Origin: Rhodocollybia butyracea
Taxonomy: Eukaryota > Basidiomycota > Agaricomycetes > Agaricales > Omphalotaceae
Direction: 5' to 3'
Assembly: GCA_015501585.1 (NCBI GenBank)
Contig: JADNRY010000120.1
Coordinates: 121,851 to 185,850 of the forward strand
Length of the DNA: 64,000 nucleotides
Part shown: one piece after another, positions 34,016 to 43,219 of the stretch
How positions within the stretch are numbered: position 1 is the first letter of the stretch
How the letters are laid out: each line of letters starts with the position of its first letter
Notes under the pieces: generated by a model
Databases searched by the model: none
The model's input: the letters and a program-made list of their open reading frames with translations, nothing else
Told to the model about the DNA's origin: nothing
Position numbers and translations under genes: made by a program

Positions 34016-35489
34016 TCAAATATCTCCAAACATCATGTCACCTAAAGAATTCCACAACTGCTCATCCTCTGAAGCCTTCCACACAGGTAAGTATACTGAA
34101 CGGATCTGACTAATACCAACACAAGTTGCACAAACATTGAATAAACAACAGCATGTCTCTAGTAAACGAAGACGTCCTGACTTGGAGTTGATGTCGAGAG
34201 GAACCCGGAGGCGGCCAAAAGATCCTTGAATGGTGCGCATACCCCATTCAGCAGTCTGGCGGTAGGACAGAAGCTGTCGGTTGAATCGCATGACCTGTTC
34301 CTGTTCAACGGGGTCTGCAGGTATCCGTTCTCCACCCTTCATTGGAGCTTTAATCTTCCCCTCTATTGAGACAGGTCCCCGTGGAAATGCTGTATCTGAT
34401 ATTACATAGAATCCATCAGGTACCTTTGTACGGAGTCGCTCGAAGATAGGTTTCGCTGTGTGCGCATCATGCCAGCTTCCAGGTGCATTGAGAACCGCAT
34501 CGATAATCAGACCTGAATAGAAAAAAAGGATTTGTCAGTAGAATGAAGAGATAAAGTGAATCGTTCACGTACCTTTTGGAGAGAACATTAACACATTGGT
34601 GATCCTGTGATCTGTTTTCCATCCATTATATGTCGCATTCTCAATTTCCGGGTCATTGGATACTTGAGCAGGAAGGGAAAGACCATCAATGGATGCAAAT
34701 GCACCTTCAAAAAGGGTGTGTCGCTTGGAAATCAAAGAAGACATCTCTTGATACTCTTCAAGGGCAACAGGGAGAGCAATCCTGGCCTCTTTCATATTCC
34801 TGAGCGTGGAAAGGAGAATGTCGAGTGAGAAGTCAAGATAACGTGTAAGAACTGATGGAATGATGGCGAAAATTTGTTGTAATTGTATTTGAGCCGAGAT
34901 AATGAAGGACAAGACCGAGGGCACCAGCTGCATCCAGTGAGCGCGTATAGACGCGTGGAGCACCAGCGTGTGAAACATCTTCACAAGGAATAGGCGTATT
35001 CTCCCAGATCTCTGCGAAACGACCTTGACCTTCTAAGATGAAACGAAATGTTGCAACATCGAAACCCATGGTAGTAATAAATGCTCGGTCCTCCTGTCCC
35101 TCCCAGAGTCGGGTCCACGGCAACTCCAACCGAGGGTTTGGCATCAGCTGAGGTCGAGTCAGATATAGATGGGATGGGTTCCTTCGGCGAACACGCTCTG
35201 TCTCATTCTCCATTACACCCACACTGCATGCAAATCAACATAAATTTTTGTGGAAATGGTAAAATTATGTTAAACTTGTATGGAACTTCATACAATTTCA
35301 ACATAATCTTAATATCTGAACATAAGTTCAACATATTTTTACTATTTCCACAAAAAAAATATGGTGATTTGCATGCAGTGCCAGCACTAATACGGCCACC
35401 AGAAGTAGCCTCTCGTGGAAGTCTTCTTCTTCTTCACGCTGTTGTTGCTGTGAGAGTACGTGCCAAACGGCACCTGAATTTCCAGCCAT
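34016..35489 (-). pseudogene. DDE transposase, Harbinger (PIF/HARBI1-like), inactivated and split by a MITE
   Basis: Read from 35489 on the minus strand: an N-terminal Gln/Glu-rich part; then, after the MITE at 35222-35380, ENETERVRRRNPSHLYLTRP; then helix-rich RFILEGQGRFAEIW and LQQIFAIIPSVLTRYLDFSL. The DDE core follows: FASIDGLSLP (first Asp), APGSWHDAHTAKPIF (second Asp) after an intron, and RQTAEWGMRTIQGSFGRLR (Glu). Between the LHYLGS and LQQIFAII segments the frame changes by one base (near 34905), a second lesion. All three catalytic residues survive, but the gene cannot make a complete protein. It is convergent with the Myb-like ORF1, as in one Harbinger element. Confidence 0.75.
35222..35380. 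mobile_element. MITE, 159 bp, inserted in the transposase (copy 1)
   Basis: The element is almost one long palindrome with ends CACTGCATGCAAATCA. It is flanked by CCA on both sides (35219-35221 and 35381-35383), a 3-bp duplication. Removing it and one CCA restores the transposase frame. A second copy lies at 42969-43126. Confidence 0.88.
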
Positions 35490-36365
35490 AAGAACGAGCA
35501 AAGCTAAGCGCGGTTCAGCGCTAAATTAGTGAGCGTGTATCCGAATCTCCCCATCATTGGTAAATATTAAATGATTAATTTTCTACGGAAATGACATCTT
35601 GGATTAATTAACATCTAACGAAATATCAAATCTTGCTCAGGTTTTCAAACATCCGTTATTCATCAGTTAATTTCTACGGGAAGTCAACCAATGAATGCAT
35701 GCCATTAAGTATGCGTCTTTTCTCGCATCCGCTATTGGGGTTTTTGATATCCGGCATGAAAATAATGATTATCTTGGTCTGTTCGGCGTTCCGAAACATT
35801 AACAATTTAATCTGCTCCATTTCTTCAAGTAAAAGTAAAGTAAGTACTGATATTCCAAGAAAGCACGCGCACTGGTCGCCGTAAAGCGAAAATAACAATC
35901 AATTCGGCCCGTTGCGGGACTTGGCAAATTCCGCCCGAGCACACAGCCACATCAACGTACACGTAACGGCCACGTCAACGAGCGGTCTGCTTCTTCTCTA
36001 TTATTCATTATCCATCTTTCTTTAGGCTTGTTTTACCGTCGTTTATAGCTCACTGTTGGGCCAAGGCAAGTCTATGGCGCCCATACTTCTTCTGCGCTCT
36101 ATCCCGGCCGAGATCCACTCACAAATAGATGGCGGCGACAGGCTCAGAAGTAACTTGACCCATTAGAAGACCTCCAGCACATTATCGCACCTTCGTTATT
36201 ATTGAGCTTCCGGCGAGGCGCACATGGTCCTGTACCTGTACCTCAGGAATATGCCACGAATTGCCGCACAGTGGGCGATACACCTTTACGGCAGGACAGA
36301 AACTCGCCGCAACCTCGCCACAACCTCTAAGGCAGCAGCAGCATCCAGAGGCATAGTCGCAAGAT
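35490..36365. other. Transposon interior without recognised gene
   Basis: No coding sequence recognised. Terminal repeats of the Harbinger-like element were sought here and left of 32046 and not found. Confidence 0.4.
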
Positions 36366-36522
36366 ATGTCTTATGACAACAACTCTTCTGGCCATGGTCA
36401 CGAGTCTTCCACGTCAGGAGCTGCAGTGATTATTCGAGAAGAAGACTTGCCGTTCAACGACATTACCAAGCATCTGCGCAACCGCATCGTTGACTGGAAA
36501 GGGCATCCGCTTGGATTGGATG
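36366..36522 (+). pseudogene. Orphan first exon resembling a fungal RhoGEF-type segment
   Basis: An ATG opens a 52-codon exon (MSYDNNSSGHGHESSTSG...REEDLPFNDITKHLRNRIVD then WKGHPLGLD) ending exactly at a GTGAGT donor (36523). The DITKHLRNRIVDWKGH part resembles the L-x-x-RV-x-DWKGH stretch of Cdc24-type guanine nucleotide exchange factors. I could not find a matching continuation after the donor; what follows (36580 on) is diverged repeats. It may be a gene fragment captured by the transposon. The family link is tentative. Confidence 0.4.
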
Positions 36523-36839
36523 GTGAGTTGAGCTAGTACAACTCTCCGACAGGTTTGGTGACGCCGCTGTATAGGTCCTCTAGGCCGTTTAACTTGCTCA
36601 TGCCTCTCGATGCCTCTGACACTAGCCACGCCCGCTGTTCCTCTGGTGAACTCTTCCTGCGGCTGGATTGTCTTGACATACAGCTGCCGTTGAAAGCACT
36701 GTAGGCCGCTCGCGTCAGAGATGATGAACTTTCTTCCCCCCATTGCCACCCCGGCTGTCCCTCAGCTCAACGTTCAACGCTCAGCCTCTCCTGGAAGCCT
36801 GAAGCGCTCTTTCCTTGTTGTTCTAGCAACGCCATGCAC

Positions 36840-37540
36840 CATAACCAGTAACCACTGTGATCTAGCCAACGCCGTTGTGCGGCGGTTACTTTCTGTCGTT
36901 CCAACTTACATCCGCATCACCGTTAACCATGTTTCCCCCATCCTCACCGGTGGACATGCCGAATGCCACTGCTCTTCTAAAAATTACCGCCTGCCCACTG
37001 TGTGCGTTCGGTGCGCCAACCACGTCATTGTGCAGCTTATCGGCGGTCATGCCAGACACCGCTACTCGTCCAAAACCCTCCACCCACTCGTCCATCTACA
37101 TTCAGCAGGCCAATGCCGTCGTGCGGCAGTTACTGGTTGTCCATATGCATGCCCATATTGCTGTTAATCGAAATTAATCGCCCATTCTCTCCACGTACGT
37201 TTGGTGTGCCAATACCGTTGTGCGGCTTACCGGCGGCTATGCCAGACGCCGTTGCTCTTCCAAAAAACCTTTATCCGTCCCTTTCTCTCCACTGGCACGA
37301 GCTCAGCGGGCGGTTACTTGGGCTTTTCCCACCCACATCCATGTCCCCGTTAAACATGATCACCCTTCCAAAAGCTTCCGCGCATTCTCTCCGCTGCATG
37401 TTCTCTCTGCTGTGCGTTCTCTCCGCCGCGCGCTTTATCCGCCACACGTTCGTTCCGCCTATGTTCAGCGGCGAACGCTGTTGTGCGATGCCATTGCTCT
37501 TCAAAAACCTCTCCCTGCCGTACATTCAGTATAACAGCCT
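36840..37540. repeat. Diverged tandem repeat region
   Basis: Blocks such as GCCGTTGTGCGGCGGTTACT, CGTTGTGCGGCTTACCGGCG and GTCGTGCGGCAGTTACTGGT recur with ATGCC...GCTCTTCCAAAA blocks at irregular spacing of about 60-170 bp. Long open frames here on both strands have no domains and most likely reflect the repeat composition. Confidence 0.5.
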
Positions 37541-38079
37541 TCCGGCCTCAATTTTATGTGCACGCGATACTTATGGCCCATGCGTCATGCGATCCATTGT
37601 TGAAGTAGGAAGGTCTGCATATCTCTTCATTCTATCTTCTTAATCAGCACCCATCCACGCGGTTCCCCCCAGGATGGCTGTTCTAGGTATTACGGTGATC
37701 GATCCAACGTGACTAAGCTAAGTTATTTTTTGCTTTGGCTTCCACTACAGCAATTTTTTCTCAAAGCACTTCTCTCGCAGGTCCACTCAAGAACATACAT
37801 TCTTGCTTGGCCTACGAGATCTGTCTTTTGGACGCACGTTGTAGCCTTGAGCACAACGCTCAAGTGTAAAGAAGGTGCGCTTTTGTTTCTAAGGTATTTT
37901 TGTTCCCGCTGATGGGTCTTACATTCTGAACGGGCAGAGGGCAAAGCACCTGTAAGCTCTCACACCATTGATTTTGACTTGAGATAAGTCGTCCTCTTCT
38001 GTCTCTCCTCTACTTGTAGAATCTATATGTCATGAATATACTTTTACTGTCATATGAGACCCTTCAGAAGCACTTGAGA

Positions 38080-38600
38080 ACCCTCAGAGTGACAGTGTAA
38101 GACCCTCCAAATGATTGTTACGTGCACTCGGAATGATTGCTCAAGGCACTCAGAAAGAGTGCCCAAGACAGTTCAAATGATTGATTTAACCACTCAGAAT
38201 GATTGCCAAACAATCCCAATGATTGTCTGAAGACACTGTGACCCATTTCCAAAAACAATCATTTAGACTGTCCTGAACAGCCAATATGAGTGTTTTATAC
38301 CATCATTTGGAGTGTTTTTGACAATCATTTAGATAGCTCAGAACTGTTATATAGAGTGGTTCAGACTATCATATTGAAAGGTTAGGACAATCATTGAAAG
38401 TAGTGCAGACAACCTTTAAGAGTGATTTAGACAATCATTAAGATTGGTTCAAACAGTCAATAAGATTGGTTTAGACAATCAACAAGATTGGTTCAGACAA
38501 TGTATAAGATTGGTTCAAACAATCAATATAAAGGTATAAGACAATATTTTTGAGTAAACTAGACAATCATTAAGAATGGTTCAGACAATCAAATTAATTG
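38080..38600. repeat. Right subterminal repeats of the CACTA-like element
   Basis: About fifteen AATCATT / AATGATTG / GGTTCAGACAATCA motifs are spaced 25-40 bp apart, mainly in inverted orientation to the left cluster at 24010-24310. The stretch 37650-38080 before it holds nothing recognisable. Confidence 0.75.
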
Positions 38601-38622
38601 TTTTTACTTCCCGTAGTGAATA

Positions 38623-39264
38623 GGGGTTTTGGTGCCTCTCAAGAATGGACTGATCATCATGGGTCAAGCAGCAGAGACCTCACAAGCCTTGATAGGTGTT
38701 AGTATGCAGATAACAGTCTGGTTACGCAATATTCTAGTAAGAATAAAAGCTTTAACTGCACTGCTAATTGACCAACCAAGTTGGCAATTTCACACAGCTC
38801 ATGGTTGCTGATATGGTGATTGCTTGGAGAGCTCGGGGAGTGTGGATAGATAGCAAACCTGCGAAAATGGGTTTACTTATTCTTATGCTCGCAAATATAG
38901 GTGAGATCAATTTATTTGAAATGGGCCTCACTGAACCTGAATACAAGCTGTCTCTCTGGCAGCTGGTGCCGCCCACTCTCGGGAGCACGTAGCTAATGAC
39001 CATGTGATAGCTCTTGACTGCGCGACAATTGTACTGTCATTAGCTGTAAACATGGTGGCCACAGGCCTGATAGCCTTTCGAGCTTGGTAAGTATCAAGTA
39101 ATAACCGGGTGCTCATTAATGCCTCAAGTTGACCATAATTTATAAACTCCCAAAATTTCAGGATACATTATAAAGCCGTAAAATCAATTGGACAAAAGAA
39201 AACAAGAGCAGGAGGAATTCTTCTTCTGCTTGTTGAGTCTGGAGTACTTTATGCACTATTTCAG
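38623..39264 (+). pseudogene. Multi-span membrane protein gene, 3' part after the transposon
   Basis: Exons 38623-38695, 38781-38900, 38963-39086 and 39172-39264 continue the frame of 23623-23982 when the transposon and one AATA are removed: VPLKNGLIIMGQAAETSQAL, then NFTQLMVADMVIAWRARGVW, a GLLILMLANI span, VIALDCATIVLSLAVNMVAT, and ILLLLVESGVLYALFQ. The introns are GT-AG. After 39264 the expected remaining spans are missing, and the repeat block at 39320-39612 begins, so the 3' end was also lost. Confidence 0.7.
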
Positions 39265-39319
39265 GTGCGTTTCTCACAGCTCATCAATCAGATCTGCACA
39301 ATTGAAGGGAAAGTTGTTA

Positions 39320-39612
39320 GCTCCTTGCCTTAATCATGGAGGAATTGGATATGAACATGGCACTTGAATCACCTATTGACTTTACTGCAGGCTTTGTAGA
39401 TCGACTGTATCTGTATGCTGCTGTGAGGACCCTAAGATAATTTACAATTTTATACTAACCGTACTTGAATATCGGTTGAATTCCAGGTCCTGAATCCAGT
39501 TGCCATTTTTATCTTGATACAAACACAAAACACATACGAGAGCAGTCTCTGTCGTGGAGAGATTCCCGTGTCGAACCACTGACCCAACAGCAGGTCTTGG
39601 ATGGCTTGAACA
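39320..39612. repeat. Duplicated block R, copy 1
   Basis: It shares long stretches (for example TCGACTGTATCTGTATGCTG and TTGAATCCAGTTGCCATTTT, GGATTCAA-type on the other strand) with 46722-47036. It is the left part of a larger duplication that also includes family copies D and E. Confidence 0.75.
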
Positions 39613-39639
39613 AGCTGGAAGCCCGTTCTGTAACAGAGG

Positions 39640-39835
39640 AGAAGGAGGAGAAGGAACAGCAGGAGCAGGCGGATTTGACTGGGGGTAGTGAAGCCAGACT
39701 GACACTAAGGAGAAAGGACGGAAATGGGTGGAGCCTGCTGTGTGTAGCTTGAGTGCAGAAGGTAGTAGTTTAAGTAGGAGTAGCACTATCGCGGATAGAC
39801 TCGTAGAAACTGACGATTCAGCATATATAGAACGA
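39640..39835 (+). pseudogene. Fragment of the MATE transporter 3' end
   Basis: Stretches such as GAGCAGGCGGATT, GGTAGTAGTTTAAGTAGGAG and GAAACTGACGATTCAGCATA align with the tail-encoding exon of the MATE gene (about 4750-4917) in the same orientation. Indels break the frame. Only the region for the charged C-terminal tail is present. Confidence 0.7.
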
Positions 39836-40149
39836 GCTCGATGGTGCAGATTTCGTATGTTTCCTTGAGTCATACGTAGAGGGAGCGTACATAGTGGTGC
39901 AACATTATAAACCTGGTTGCATAGCTGGGTCAGAAGAGTACAATCACCTCGCATCTCATCTCGAGCCTGCAGCACCAATCCAAGTCTACTCCCTTGTCCC
40001 AAAACTACTTCACGGTTGAGTCAATCATTTAATGACCACGGTTGGTTTGTTAGGATGATCGAGTCACGGTGGTTCAAACCTGGCTCATAACTTGTTCAGA
40101 ACTGTCTGCAGCAGTACTCACCATCTGCAGAGTCTGTAGTATACGGTCC

Positions 40150-42960
40150 GCAATTCACATCAAAAAGCGAGAAAAAGGACAAGTGTATATTCGATACAGC
40201 TACAGTAATAATGATAATTAAACGATACACATTAAAGTACGGATACAGGCTCTACATATACAACTATGCAACTCTACTTGTACAACACCGTTCGAAATAC
40301 ATACACATTTTGAAGGAAAGAGATTAAAAATCCTATACCATTAAGTATAAGTCATTTACTCGAACGAACCAGACAAAGATCTTTCCATCGCGACACCTAA
40401 ATATCCATATCTACATCCAGCGTCGGCTCATCGACGAGAAACGCTGTAAGATCCGACAGCATCATCGCTCGGAATCGTGCATCCCCATTCGCATCCACCC
40501 CAACTCATCAAACGCATCAAATCCCTCAAATCCTAAGCGGGCCCCGGCCGGAATTCGTCTCTTTCCTCGTTAAAGGCAGAGTAACACCAATAGGGACAAA
40601 ACCCGACTCCTCGGAGGGATGTCGCCATTCATTAGGATTAACGAACCTCTCCAAATCCTCCGATACCAACCATTTATGTTCGAACCCCATTTTGCGCACA
40701 ACCTCGCGTGCGCGCTCTCAGGCTTCCAGGGCTTCACGGGTGCTTTGTTCATTTCGGAGGCGTTGGGCGGAGAGGGTTTGCTGTGCGTGGCGGGAGTTGG
40801 TAAGTTGAATTAGGGATGCTAGGTGCGGGGAGGGGTTGGGAGGGAGGGAGGAGACATTGCGATTTGAGGATGGCGGCGAGTTTGAGGGTCGGAGATGCGT
40901 GAGATGCGGGGGTGGGCACGATTAAAAAAAGCATACGCCCAAATTTACTGTTAGTAACGCTATGATGCAAAAAAGGATTGGTTGAGGACTCACCTGTGCG
41001 CATTGGCAATACTGGCAAGTTTGAACGAGAACGGATTAGTATGGGAGACGCGCTGCTGCCGGCGTCGAAAGTAGGGACTGAAAAGGAAAAAGTACTAGAG
41101 CACTTCAACTTGGTATCGATGTTGTTGTCATCTCTCTTTCTTTTTCTTTTCTTACCAGCAACTTTGTGGACATAGCATCCGTGTATGTCTATGGGCGCTG
41201 CGGGTGCTGGGCGGTTCCAGTTAATGCAGTATCGTGCCATTGCGCTATAGATGCTGGAGCTATTCGAGAGTGAGCAGGATGAATACGTTGAACGGGAGAA
41301 TACTGACCAGGAGAGAGGAATTTGAATGGGGCGTGTCCAATGGGAGGAAGAGTGAGCGCTGTGGAATTTTGGGCTAGTGAGGTCGTAGGAAATGAAAGTG
41401 AAAATGTGGATCCATCTCTATGAATCTGCGTTGGTGAGGTTAAGCTCCGGCCCAGGCGTAGATGCCAAAGGCGATGAAAATGCACAGAGAATGGGAATTG
41501 GAGGACATAGAGCGTGTTATCGTTGATTTCCTATGCATCGGTGAAGGAGTCGTCGAATGTATCTGGGATGACGAAGACAAGAAAGAGGAGCACCCTCGTT
41601 GGGTAGGAGAAACCTTGGATGAAGCGGAAGATAGCGACGTTCATTGGGAGGGAGAGGAACAATGATGTGGAGGGAGAACCAGGAACGATGGGAGAGTCCA
41701 GCCAAGGATGATCGATGATTGGCGACGTGGATGGTAAGGATGTTGGCATATTCGTGGCGCTTCTAGAGGTACAATAGCTGACACCTGCTTTACTCTTTCT
41801 TGCCTGAGCGTCACCCGAAGGAGAAGTAGCGCGTTCAACGGTATTGGCGTATTAGAGCGTATTTGCAGCCGCTAAAAACGTTACATGTAACGCGGAGACG
41901 CCAATGAGACGAAACACATGACTTCAGTAGTTCTTGTTGTGCTAGCCTCCGACATGGGGCGACAATTCTCCTTTTTTGGACATATCTGGGCACTCTGGTC
42001 AGTCCGACGCGGGATGGTTCTTCCTTTTATGGGAATATCTGAGTGCGATGGTTATGGATCTTTCCTTTTTTGGAAATATCTGATGATACTCACAGAGTTG
42101 TGTCGTGCCAGAACTTCCTTTTTAGAAATACCTGGATTATTTTTGAAAACAGCATTAAATGCGTAGCGAGTGCTTCAACACGTGATAAATGAGACGCTGG
42201 AGAGACAAATCCCGGTGCAAATACGCTCTATTCAGTGGAATGGCCTCGACATTTGCATGATCGAATCCGACGTCTGTTGCTGTGACATGGATATTGAAGC
42301 CAGGAATGACGTGGTAAAGGTACGTAAACGGTTGACAGCGGTGGAGGGGAATGTCGTGCTGAGGCATGTACTACTACTGTGGCAGATACCAGACTCATTC
42401 CAGACTGCCTGATAGGCACCGACGTGATTCAGCAGCAACTGAACGGCTCCGGGATTCGGTGAAGCAAATAGAGGATTTTGAAAAGACGGCGAGTGGAACA
42501 AATCAGGTTGGTTGCTCTGAGCCGTAGCAGGACCTCATAGCGCCATTTTCAGTAGATTGTTGCCCGGGTGGTTGATCTGAGAATTGGGAGAGAAGGTACT
42601 GTGGTCTTTTATTGCGCTAGGATGCGAAAGACGGACTGGTAGTCTTTGACTCTTCTTCAAGGCCGTTTTGTGCACTAAAGATCAAAGGAAAAATTGAACG
42701 AAGACCACTCCGAACCGTGGTAACCGTGACCTGCGGCGGTAACAAACCTAAATAAAGCAGGCATACACAATGGATCGTGATTCCAAAGGTAATCTTGTCC
42801 TTTGTTCAGCTAGGATGCACGTTGACATTTCACATTTGTGGGCGTAGTTACTTGCCTTAAACTTCATTTTGTTCCCTCCAACCCATCGGTCCTCGGACGT
42901 CTCGAAAACTTGTATGGCCAGCGTTAAAAGTATCTGAAGATAAGCGCTCAGCGCCGGGAG
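40150..42960 (-). pseudogene. Ser/Pro-rich repeat-gene family, copy D
   Basis: All family segments are visible on the minus strand: an ATGAAGTTTAAG first exon with a GCAAGT donor (near 42860); a Ser/Pro-rich region (HSPSFQNPLFASPNP near 42430-42500); GWTLPSFLVLP; FDDSFTDA; PTQIHRDG; the basic segment AGKKRKRKRDDNNIDTK followed by SPILIRSRSNLPVLPMRTGE and a GTGAGT donor (near 40990); and the C-terminal coiled-coil segment near 40600-40800. Frames change at several points and a TGA follows FDDSFTDA. It is closest to copy E; both are preceded by block R and were probably duplicated together. Confidence 0.62.
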
Positions 42961-42968
42961 AGCGCTAA

Positions 42969-43126
42969 CACTGCCTGCAAATCACCATAAATTTTTGTGG
43001 AAGTAGTAAAATTATGTTAAACTTGTGTGAATACAGTAAGATTATGTTAAACTTGTATGAAGTTTCATACAAGTTTAACATAATCTTACTATTTCCACCA
43101 AAATTTATAGTGATTTGCATGCAGTG
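42969..43126. mobile_element. MITE, 158 bp (copy 2)
   Basis: Ends CACTGCCTGCAAATCA and (reverse complement) CACTGCATGCAAATCA enclose a palindromic interior matching 35222-35380. TAA is duplicated on both sides (42966-42968 and 43127-43129). It lies at the 5' edge of family copy D, just upstream of the zinc-finger gene. Confidence 0.88.
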
Positions 43127-43219
43127 TAAGTGCAACGTGCATCTTTTACCCAATCTTTCACAATCTCTGCTTTCTTTCCTTCCCTTGTGGAGTAATCATC
43201 TTGGAATTAAATAGACTAC

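Larger units (their letters stand above)
23983..38618. mobile_element. CACTA-like composite DNA transposon (14.6 kb)
   Basis: The left end CACTACGGGAAGGAAAAACA and right end (reverse complement) CACTACGGGAAGTAAAAACA form inverted repeats of about 38 bp with few mismatches. AATA lies directly outside both ends (23979-23982 and 38619-38622). Both subterminal regions carry many copies of AATCATT-type motifs, as in CACTA elements, which usually give 3-bp rather than 4-bp duplications. No CACTA transposase was found inside, so the element is non-autonomous or very decayed. Its cargo is a Copia retrotransposon, a Harbinger-like pair with a MITE, a tandem repeat and an orphan exon. The insertion splits a membrane protein gene. 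Confidence 0.8.

Noticed and set aside
36721..37643. Long overlapping plus-strand frames (148 and 213 codons)
   Set aside because: They lie over diverged tandem repeats, have no start context, domains or introns, and share composition bias in several frames.
23983..38618. The inserted block as a giant Starship-type element
   Set aside because: No DUF3435 tyrosine recombinase was seen, and the ends are long inverted repeats with a short duplication, which fits a DDE DNA transposon.
40060..40085. GGTTCAAACC motif as a tRNA T-arm
   Set aside because: No matching acceptor stem, D-arm or anticodon arm could be formed around it; no tRNA or rRNA gene was found anywhere in the window.
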